From assembly GCF_002775205.1 (NCBI RefSeq), contig NC_036456.1, positions 7,715,463 to 7,779,462 on the forward strand: a stretch of DNA of 64,000 nucleotides, written 5' to 3'. How positions within the stretch are numbered: the first letter of the stretch is position 1; each line of letters starts with the position of its first letter. Origin of the DNA: Xiphophorus maculatus (Eukaryota > Chordata > Actinopteri > Cyprinodontiformes > Poeciliidae). The notes under the pieces were generated by a model, which saw only the letters and a program-made list of their open reading frames with translations, made no database searches and was not told the origin of the DNA. Below are positions 38,801 through 64,000 of the stretch, piece by piece. Position numbers and translations under genes: made by a program.

Positions 38801-41800
38801 ACACTGGAGAACACCTCTCATCAACTTCACCACGCTCTATGGGCAAAGAGGGTGAAATGTCAAAGGTTTTAACGTATTGCAGCCTAACTGAAGATGTCGA
38901 GTCCATAAACACACCCAACCTGTTCCAGCTCATAGGCCTTGGCCTTGTCTTCGTCTCTGTCTGCGTTCTTCCTGTAGGCCAGGCTGAGGGCCCACACGGA
39001 CGCAATGCTGTACACATTGTCTCTGACCCAGGCGTCCGGCTGGTCGGTGCTGCCTGGCAGAAGACCCGTCACCGGATCCTGTCCAACACACAGCAACGAC
39101 AGATTCTCATATGGATGACGAGAAAGCTTAGCAACAGGGATGGAAGGCATGGTGAAAGCAATAACAAAATATTTGGGACGAAAATGAGTGTTAATCCCAA
39201 CCCATCATAATTTTTCTTTTTTATGTACTGAGGAGACAATACATGATGTCTTACTAAAATATTTACATCCGGACACTTCAGTGTGTTTTAATATGATTTT
39301 ATGACAGAAGGACAGAAAGTAGTGCGCCCCTGTTAGGTGGAAGGAAAATACACTGGCTTAAAATCTTTACAATTACATTGATGCTTATGGTGGGCAAATA
39401 TTGCAACGGTATTTTAGGCTCACAACATTGAGTCTGGACTACAGCTATTTTGTTGAATACGGCCTCTTCTGCTTCAAACTATCACCTTTCGGAGTTTACC
39501 AACATAATCATTGATTCTGGCACTACAGCACACCATTAAAGTCAGAAATCTGAGAAATAACAGAATATTAGTGCACAACATATGATATTTCCCATCCCGG
39601 TCCCAATAATAATGCAGTTGGATGGTGTCTTAATATTGAGAAACCCCATAGTTTAAACAGATTAATTTAATAAAATGCATTAAAATTTTAACATTTCCAT
39701 TCTGTACAGTCTGATCTTTATGAACGAGAAACACTTATTTTTATTATTATTTTTAAATGTGATAAAGGCCAGACCTTTTGCTTATTTCCTAGGATTAAGT
39801 TTGAATTAGTCTGCAATAAGTTTAGGAATTATAAGAAATCTGATTCTGACCGGAAGCAGCTGATTGTTCTTTTTCTAGATCATCTTTCGTAGTCATAAAT
39901 TTTAAAAAATGAATCGTGCTTCCAGCTCATAACATCTGGAAGATTTGAAAATGCATAACTGGAATAAAATGTCAGACGATTTATGAGTGCAAAGCCATTT
40001 AGCATTCAGTAGGAAATCTGGACATCATCTACCCGGCAACATGCACATCAAAAATTCTCCGACAGCAACAAAATGTCTAAAACTACGTTTCCCATAAAGC
40101 CCCGTCACCCTCCTGCTGGATCAGGGTTTGTGTTCAAATATGCAGCTGCTTGTTCGGCTCTTTTCAAGTGTCGCTGCTTTACAGCTCATTAGCTCACAGT
40201 GGCAGTCGGCTCTTCCAGCACCAAGGCGGCTTTTGTTTCCAGCAGAGAAAAACCGTTCCACAGCGTGGCTACCGGCCAGGTGGAAGTCAAAATGCTGAGG
40301 CGCTTTAAGGAAATCTAAGCAGCTGACTCATAAAAAATGAGATGCAGGGCAACGTGACTGGACCACCAGAGAGTTTTCAATTGTAACAAGACGTGATAAT
40401 GGAGGACTGTTGGATAAGTGCTCTATTTGAGCAGTGAAGTGGACACAGCCACAAGAACTGACCGTGTTCACATTCAGATATTGACCCCACATTCAGTTCC
40501 TCCCGTTTCAGAGAAAACAGACCCGAGAGTGATTCAGATAAAAAAAATGTTTGCACGGCCCTGAAGGAGCCAAAAGAACCACATCATCTGTGAAAAGCAT
40601 ATATTGGCCAATACCGATATTAGTGCCGATATATGGTAGATCTCTATGTATAATAGGGATATTGATGAACATGTGTTATCGGCCATAACTACAGATGTAC
40701 GATATTGGAATTTTGGTCGATAGCCAGTATGCCAATAAACTAAAACTCATTTGGCCCATAACCGATGCCGATGCCAATGCCAATATTTTTTTTCCTAAAC
40801 CTACTTGCTGAAACTATATGGCTTTTTCTACTGTGGAATTAAAATACTGCATTATCTTTGTCCATTTAGCAAGCTACCAAAAGCAAATGCTATATCGGCC
40901 GATATTATAGAATTTCATATCGGCCGATGTCCGATATTAAATTTTACAGCTAATATTGGCTGATACCGATACCATGCAGATAATATTGTGCATTCCTAGC
41001 CATGACATAAGTACTGATATGGCAACAGATCCAATATATGTCATTCCTTAGACACTGGAAGTGCAAACCGTGAATTTTAACCAAAAATTCTTTATCTGTA
41101 AAAAATAGCGAAAAATGCAAATACAAAAATGACGATACATCAGTTTTACAATTCCTCTTTTTCCTTTTCCAAAACATACACAGCTTACACGGTCAAAAAC
41201 TGTATTGCTCTGTGTCTTGGTAATCGTCAATAGCTTTTCTAATATAATATATGGTCCGACAGGAAGCAAGCCTTTCAAAATAAATCTAAATTTCGCGATA
41301 AAAATGGCCTGAACAAGTCTCAGTCTTCTTACTAAATATAATAAAATAAAAAAACAAACCATCATACAAATAACTTAAATATTTCCTATTTATGGCTCTA
41401 ACAAGTACTAATATCAGATATCGGTATCAGCCCAAATTTTCATATCAGTTCATCCCTAAACTCATATACTACCAATTTCAGGAACCAGCAAAACCTTTTT
41501 TTGTTTGTTTGTTTGTTTTATAGGCCAACTTTGTCATGCTTAATCGTTCAGCTAAAACAAAAATGAGCTTTGTATGTCTTATAATATACAGAAAGCAATT
41601 TTGATCAGACTCAGCAAATGCGGCCTCAAAGAAATACAGAAATCGGTACAAAGCGGTTACAAATTTTACTTAGATACAGGTAACAAACAACACAATTTAA
41701 AAGATTCTTGCAGCAAGGCGTTTGGAGTTTGGAAGGTACCACTAACTTTACAGATACAGGTATTTATTTATTCTTTTCAGGAAGTCATTTCTGTAGTGCA

Positions 41801-42155
41801 GGTTCACGTGAAAACCTTTACTACATGTTTCTGACACGACTTTAGTTCCTCTACAGTGCAAACACGCAAAAAAAAAAGAAAGAAAAAAAACTAAAAACAT
41901 TTAAATATGTCAGAGCAACACAGACTTGCGAAATTTAACCTTACTTCGCCCTGTGCATGCTTTACCTCCAACTCTTTTTAGCTTCCGTGTCTGGCTGCTG
42001 TGTTTCCAACCACTAAACGTGTTAGTTTGACTCTTAAAAGTCGTCAAAAGTTATGTAGAACCTCTTCAGCCACTCACTTGGTGCTGCAGGATAGTTTCCT
42101 GCACTATCCGGGCATAGTTGTCCAATTTAACGCCAGAGTTGCTCCGACTTCTCAT
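20696..42155 (-). CDS. phka1: Phosphorylase b kinase regulatory subunit alpha (33 exons, complete)
   Basis: Encodes the alpha regulatory subunit of phosphorylase kinase, the cytosolic (alpha-beta-gamma-delta)4 enzyme that switches on glycogen phosphorylase in response to calcium and PKA. The exons, listed separately, join to 3720 nt, 1239 aa, near the 1223 aa of human PHKA1. Residues 1 to about 430 are the glucoamylase-like (GH15-like) domain with [27 protein letters not shown] and [13 protein letters not shown] linker with an acidic run follows at 635-639. The C-terminal part carries the PKA-type site RRLS (S1012), QGRR-type basic sequence [14 protein letters not shown], and the CAAX box CAVQ, expected to be farnesylated. 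phka1 rather than phka2 is inferred from similarity and from hdac8 next door, as on human Xq13. It is divergent from hdac8. Confidence 0.95.
20956..21156 (-). CDS. phka1: phka1 exon 32
   Basis: Residues 1116-1182, [38 protein letters not shown] and [13 protein letters not shown]. Donor GTCAGA, phase 0. Confidence 0.95.
21620..21673 (-). CDS. phka1: phka1 exon 31
   Basis: Eighteen codons, residues 1098-1115, [18 protein letters not shown]. Donor GTAAGA, phase 0. Confidence 0.94.
21934..22095 (-). CDS. phka1: phka1 exon 30
   Basis: Residues 1044-1097; opens [15 protein letters not shown], then [20 protein letters not shown] and [11 protein letters not shown]. Acceptor CCTGCAG, donor GTCTGT, phase 0. 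Confidence 0.93.
22135..22346. mobile_element. hAT-like foldback element in phka1 intron 29
   Basis: The ends TAGCCTTTCTCAATTCC and, on the other strand, CAGCACTTCTCATTTCC pair over most of the element. Perfect 8-bp target duplications CTGTAGCC lie at 22127-22134 and 22347-22354. In phka1 orientation it sits 37 bases upstream of the exon 30 acceptor AG. Confidence 0.88.
23246..23290 (-). CDS. phka1: phka1 exon 29, candidate micro-exon
   Basis: Forty-five bases, [15 protein letters not shown], between CTCTCAG and GTAAAA, phase 0 on both sides. Serine-rich, as expected for the multiphosphorylation loop. It could be skipped without a frame change. Confidence 0.5.
23681..23710 (-). CDS. phka1: phka1 exon 28, candidate micro-exon
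   Basis: Thirty bases, [10 protein letters not shown], between a TATTTCAG acceptor and a weak GTGACG donor; phase 0 on both sides. It aligns loosely with the SPGTSMTPSS region of human PHKA1, which is alternatively spliced. Supported by phase and position, not strong homology. Confidence 0.5.
25053..25088 (-). CDS. phka1: phka1 exon 27, small exon with RRLS
   Basis: Residues 1007-1018, [16 protein letters not shown] matches the PKA site of the mammalian alpha subunit. Two donors overlap: GTGATG gives 36 nt and phase 0; the better consensus GTAAGG, five bases earlier, gives 31 nt and would break the frame with the following exons. The 36-nt form is chosen because it keeps the frame. Confidence 0.7.
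25299..25414 (-). CDS. phka1: phka1 exon 26
   Basis: Residues 968-1006, [18 protein letters not shown] then [17 protein letters not shown]. Donor GTAGGC, phase 0. Confidence 0.93.
25575..26085. repeat. Long purine-rich tract (AAAG/GGAA-rich)
   Basis: About 0.5 kb in the intron between phka1 exons 25 and 26 is almost all A and G on the + strand (GAAAGAAAG words), hence a pyrimidine tract in the phka1 transcript. Phe/Ser-rich open frames across it are artefacts. Confidence 0.9.
26213..26314 (-). CDS. phka1: phka1 exon 25
   Basis: Residues 934-967, [18 protein letters not shown] then [14 protein letters not shown]. Donor GTCAGT leaves one base of valine 968. Confidence 0.94.
26445..26574 (-). 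CDS. phka1: phka1 exon 24
   Basis: Residues 891-933, [20 protein letters not shown] and [18 protein letters not shown], almost invariant in the family. Donor GTGGGC. Confidence 0.95.
26667..26825 (-). CDS. phka1: phka1 exon 23
   Basis: Residues 838-890, [20 protein letters not shown] through [15 protein letters not shown]. Donor GTGTCT, phase 0. Confidence 0.94.
27196..27705 (+). repeat. AGCT-family interspersed repeat, copy 2
   Basis: Intron between phka1 exons 22 and 23. Opens CACCAACTCAAATTTAAGAC, has TAGCTAGCTGG and GCTAGC runs, and the shared TTTGAGAAAAAACCTACATAG block. Confidence 0.7.
27914..28067 (-). CDS. phka1: phka1 exon 22
   Basis: Residues 786-837, [17 protein letters not shown] onward to [20 protein letters not shown]. 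Donor GTACGG, phase 0. Confidence 0.94.
28171..28316 (-). CDS. phka1: phka1 exon 21
   Basis: Residues 738-785, opening variably ([13 protein letters not shown]), then conserved [15 protein letters not shown] and QADILYIL. Donor GTAAGA leaves two bases. Confidence 0.92.
28410..28504 (-). CDS. phka1: phka1 exon 20
   Basis: Residues 706-737, [18 protein letters not shown] then a variable [12 protein letters not shown] end. Donor GTTCTC, phase 0. Confidence 0.9.
28530..29004 (+). repeat. AGCT-family interspersed repeat, copy 3
   Basis: Intron between phka1 exons 19 and 20. Contains TAGCTAGAAGG, GCTAGCTAGCAAGC, CCTGACAGAAAAGTCCCAC and a terminal GATGCATGGACACCCTGG. Confidence 0.7.
29061..29222 (-). 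CDS. phka1: phka1 exon 19
   Basis: Residues 652-705, [20 protein letters not shown] through KAQDLNVH. Acceptor CTCCAG, donor GTGAGC. Confidence 0.94.
30065..30225 (-). CDS. phka1: phka1 exon 18 with acidic run
   Basis: Residues 598-651, [19 protein letters not shown], then a diverged loop with five consecutive aspartates (635-639) coded by a GAT-type triplet run. Donor GTAAGA; the phase fits exon 19. Confidence 0.9.
31206..31284 (-). CDS. phka1: phka1 exon 17
   Basis: Residues 572-597, [17 protein letters not shown] then LQDGYYGGA, plus two bases of arginine 598. Acceptor TGCAG, donor GTGGAT. Confidence 0.93.
31375..31519 (-). CDS. phka1: phka1 exon 16
   Basis: Residues 524-571, [20 protein letters not shown] onward to [11 protein letters not shown]. 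Donor GTGGGT leaves one base. Confidence 0.95.
31626..31735 (-). CDS. phka1: phka1 exon 15
   Basis: Residues 487-523, [17 protein letters not shown] then VLGTSKFY and TIFAFTPQ. Donor GTAATG, phase 0. Confidence 0.94.
32464..32598 (-). CDS. phka1: phka1 exon 14
   Basis: Residues 442-486, [18 protein letters not shown] through LSHIYARL. Donor GTACAA leaves one base of glycine 487. Confidence 0.94.
32678..32756 (-). CDS. phka1: phka1 exon 13
   Basis: Residues 416-441, [17 protein letters not shown] then PKPDVVVQ, plus one base of the next valine codon. Donor GTGAGT. Confidence 0.94.
32786..33175 (+). repeat. AGCT-family interspersed repeat, copy 4
   Basis: Intron between phka1 exons 12 and 13. 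Starts GTTCCTGCAGGTTTTACC, then TTTAAGACTTTTTAAGACC, AGCTAGCTAGCTAGC and CCTAACAGAAAAGTTC. Confidence 0.75.
33471..33578 (-). CDS. phka1: phka1 exon 12
   Basis: Residues 380-415, [18 protein letters not shown] and [14 protein letters not shown]. Donor GTGACC, phase 0. Confidence 0.95.
33706..33801 (-). CDS. phka1: phka1 exon 11
   Basis: Residues 348-379, [18 protein letters not shown] then [12 protein letters not shown]. Donor GTGAAG, phase 0. Confidence 0.94.
34390..34512 (-). CDS. phka1: phka1 exon 10
   Basis: Residues 307-347, with [17 protein letters not shown] and ILDGIFSNS. Acceptor CTAAAG, donor GTAATT, phase 0. Confidence 0.94.
35112..35165 (-). CDS. phka1: phka1 exon 9
   Basis: Eighteen codons, residues 289-306, [18 protein letters not shown], a highly conserved exon of the glucoamylase-like domain. 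Donor GTAAAA. Confidence 0.94.
35336..35795 (+). repeat. AGCT-family interspersed repeat, copy 5
   Basis: Intron between phka1 exons 8 and 9. Has TTTAAGACTTTAAGACATTT, GCTAGCTAGCTAGC, CCTGATAGAAAAGTC and terminal AAGACTTTTTAAGGGTGCAC. Confidence 0.75.
36012..36158 (-). CDS. phka1: phka1 exon 8
   Basis: Residues 240-288, [19 protein letters not shown] through EEIISKLQ. Donor GTAGCC, phase 0. Confidence 0.95.
36223..36248. repeat. (GT)n, (CA)n in the phka1 transcript, at exon 7 donor
   Basis: A 26-bp GT run on the + strand. On the phka1 strand it is a CA repeat beginning two bases after the exon 7 splice junction. CA repeats next to donors are known binding sites for hnRNP L. Confidence 0.95.
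36251..36349 (-). CDS. phka1: phka1 exon 7
   Basis: Residues 207-239, [18 protein letters not shown] onward to DDIQHCQ. Its donor GTAC runs directly into a CA dinucleotide repeat in the transcript. Confidence 0.94.
37160..37240 (-). CDS. phka1: phka1 exon 6
   Basis: Residues 180-206, [15 protein letters not shown] through GTAK. Donor GTTAGC, phase 0; only 87 bp of intron separate it from exon 5. Confidence 0.94.
37328..37410 (-). CDS. phka1: phka1 exon 5
   Basis: Residues 152-179, [15 protein letters not shown] then [11 protein letters not shown]. Acceptor CTCTAG, donor GTAAGTG. Confidence 0.94.
37491..37659 (-). CDS. phka1: phka1 exon 4
   Basis: Residues 96-151, including [16 protein letters not shown], one of the most conserved stretches of the family. 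Ends with one base of the next glycine codon before GTGCAG. Confidence 0.95.
37765..38300. repeat. MITE-like repeat, AACCAAACC family, copy A
   Basis: Intron between phka1 exons 3 and 4. The words GTGTCAAACGAACCAAACC and GGCGGACCAG recur in the same order near 57690 and 58070, so both are copies of one element. Limits approximate. Confidence 0.5.
38789..38836 (-). CDS. phka1: phka1 exon 3
   Basis: Sixteen codons, residues 80-95, [16 protein letters not shown], matching the human 16-residue exon. Acceptor CCATAG, donor GTAAGA, phase 0. Confidence 0.93.
38920..39078 (-). CDS. phka1: phka1 exon 2
   Basis: Residues 27-79 of the glucoamylase-like domain ([39 protein letters not shown] shortened here to motifs). 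Donor GTTGGG, phase 0. Confidence 0.95.
39079..42077 (-). other. phka1: phka1 intron 1
   Basis: A 3 kb intron without coding sequence. It contains a hAT-like fragment at 40692-40998 inside a wider field of CGATAT/ATCGGC words (about 40590-41010), and a TTTCCCATAAAGC motif at 40087-40099 resembling ZNF143-type sites. Confidence 0.7.
40692..40998. mobile_element. hAT-like repeat with ATCGGC words
   Basis: The ends CAGATGTACGATATT and, on the other strand, TAGGAATGCACAATATT resemble the degenerate terminal repeats of a common fish repeat whose interior is rich in CCGATATCGGC words. No clear target duplication was found, so the limits are tentative. Confidence 0.45.
42078..42155 (-). CDS. phka1: phka1 exon 1 coding part
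   Basis: Residues 1-26, [19 protein letters not shown] onward, nearly identical to the human start. ATG is the complement of 42153-42155; donor GTGAGTG, phase 0. Confidence 0.95.
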
Positions 42156-43192
42156 GCTGACAAGTGGAAGGTCTCACTTCTTCCAGGGCGAGTGCACACA
42201 GCTCGGGACGAAAATTGTCTTAGGTTCTCGACAGAGAGGTCATTTTCTGCTGCGCTGTGTTGAGTTACCAACAGCCGGAAAGAAGGACAAACTAAGCTGC
42301 AGTTTGGCTGCAGTAAACACAGTTCAGCAGCTGGAGGGAGCGAGAAAGAGGAGGGGAAACGTGAATCCGAGCATCTTCAAAGTAAAAGCATACTTCACAG
42401 GAAGTGAGAATAGACCAAAATTACATTGTACTTGGGCTCTAAATGGGATAATCTAACAGGGTGAAAGGACCTGGAAATATTTAAACCAAACAACATTTCA
42501 GAAAGAGAGATGACCACATGAATTGCATTCAATAATCAGGCTGAAATTAAGAGATAAACTTGAAAAAAAAAATAATAATCATAATCATCATTAACTTTTT
42601 TTTAAATGGAGAATATAATTTAGAGACTCCAGAATAGTTTTTTTTTTTTACAAACAAATTTGAAAATATAACACAAAAAGGGTTGATAAAAAATGAAGTT
42701 AACAACAAAACAACAAAAAAAAGCTCACAGTGATTTTAGTTTTCTATTAATGCATATTATCTGGTCAATAAATCTTTTTATTTATTGAGATAAACAAAGC
42801 TTCTAATATAAGGGCTTAAAAGCAAAAAGACTACAATAAATCCCAGAATGCACCACCGTCAACATTCGTTCCTGCTTGGAAAGCCTTCCGGCTTGAGAAC
42901 GTCCCTCCCTCTTTCCAGTACAGATGAAAGCGTACGTGAATGCTTAAAAAAACAACTATAAAAAGTCTATCTAACTTACAAATTGAGTTATATCTTAATT
43001 TAATTTCGATGCTTTTTCCCCCCTTTTCTTTTTACTTGTTTCACAACAGCGGTTACTTCGCCCGGGCGAGGGGGAATGTTGACGGTGTAACACCAGACCA
43101 GAGACAAGAGAGTCTTTTCGCACCTTTTAGCTAACTGTTCGCTTTTAAACAATTTTAAATAGATTAGTTTAACATAATTTAGCGCAACTCCA
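42156..43192. promoter_or_regulatory. Divergent phka1-hdac8 promoter region
   Basis: The two start codons are 1038 bp apart on opposite strands, so both promoters and 5' UTRs must share this interval unless upstream noncoding exons exist. No TATA box near either start is convincing. A ZNF143/THAP11-like motif (ACTACAA, then TCCCAGAATGCACC) lies at 42830-42854. The rest is AT-rich with homopolymer runs. Confidence 0.6.
42830..42854 (+). promoter_or_regulatory. ZNF143/THAP11-like site
   Basis: ACTACAA followed after four bases by TCCCAGAATGCACC resembles the known ACTACAATTCCCAGAATGC motif of housekeeping and bidirectional promoters, with slightly altered spacing. It is 339 bp upstream of the hdac8 start codon. 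Confidence 0.45.
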
Positions 43193-63701
<20,509 letters not shown>

Positions 63702-64000
63702 GTATCAAAGATTTTTGTGTTTACTGGACGCCCCAGGTGCATCTCCGTGTGGGTGTGGAGCGTAAACAGGTGTGCGCCTGTTTGTGCGGACATGAACCCT
63801 CGCTCACCTACAGGCCCTTTGTCTCTGCATGGCTCTTTCAGTGCATGGTGTCATGTGTCTGTTCTTGTCGCTGTACGCCTCTCTGCTGGATGAAAGTATA
63901 GCTTCTTTAGTGTTTTGTTCCTTTGGCTCTTATCGTCCCTTTGTGCGTCTTTGTATGTATGATCTGTTTTTGGTTTTTTTGGTGGGTTTTTTGGCCTGTG
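63702..64000 (+). other. hdac8: hdac8 intron 10 (5' part)
   Basis: Noncoding to the window edge. No acceptor followed by an NLKHVV-type ending was found. Confidence 0.7.

Noticed and set aside
38779..39210. 143-codon plus-strand open frame
   Set aside because: It is antisense to phka1 exons 2 and 3, which are firmly supported.

Overview
The window is vertebrate nuclear DNA, most likely from a spiny-rayed teleost fish. The genes have short exons, GT-AG introns and orthologues of vertebrate genes. The noncoding DNA is AT-rich and full of fish-type DNA transposon remnants (hAT-like, Tc1-like and pogo/Tigger-like terminal repeats) plus a tRNA-derived SINE. The species cannot be fixed from sequence alone. 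There is no bacterial operon, CRISPR array or phage.

Four protein genes are supported. (1) bmp15, + strand, last exon 854-1833; exon 1 lies left of the window. It encodes an oocyte TGF-beta family ligand. (2) leap2, + strand, three exons 9311-11594, complete at 106 aa, with a TATA box at 9076. (3) phka1, - strand, 42155 down to 20696, assembled here as 33 exons giving 1239 aa. It encodes the alpha regulatory subunit of phosphorylase kinase. (4) hdac8, + strand, ten exons from 43193 to 63701; the short last exon lies right of the window. It encodes a zinc-dependent class I histone deacetylase. phka1 and hdac8 are divergent, with start codons 1038 bp apart. leap2 and phka1 converge.

Layout: 1-853 bmp15 intron; 854-2430 bmp15 last exon and 3' UTR; 2431-9060 repeat-rich intergenic DNA; 9076-12965 leap2; 12966-20695 intergenic DNA and probably the phka1 3' UTR; 20696-42155 phka1; 42156-43192 shared promoter region; 43193-64000 hdac8, including a 12.4 kb intron 9. 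PHKA1 next to HDAC8 matches human Xq13. bmp15 next to leap2 echoes GDF9-UQCRQ-LEAP2 on human 5q31, which suggests an old duplicated block.

These genes do not form one pathway; the grouping is chromosomal. I found no convincing new multi-gene system. The best leads are three consecutive small in-frame phka1 exons, an inverted pair of Tc1-like elements around hdac8 exons 3-4, transposons or simple repeats abutting splice sites, an eight-copy repeat family with AGCT arrays, and the bmp15-leap2 linkage. All exon boundaries were read by eye from homology, splice consensus and phase; the phases close into single open frames.
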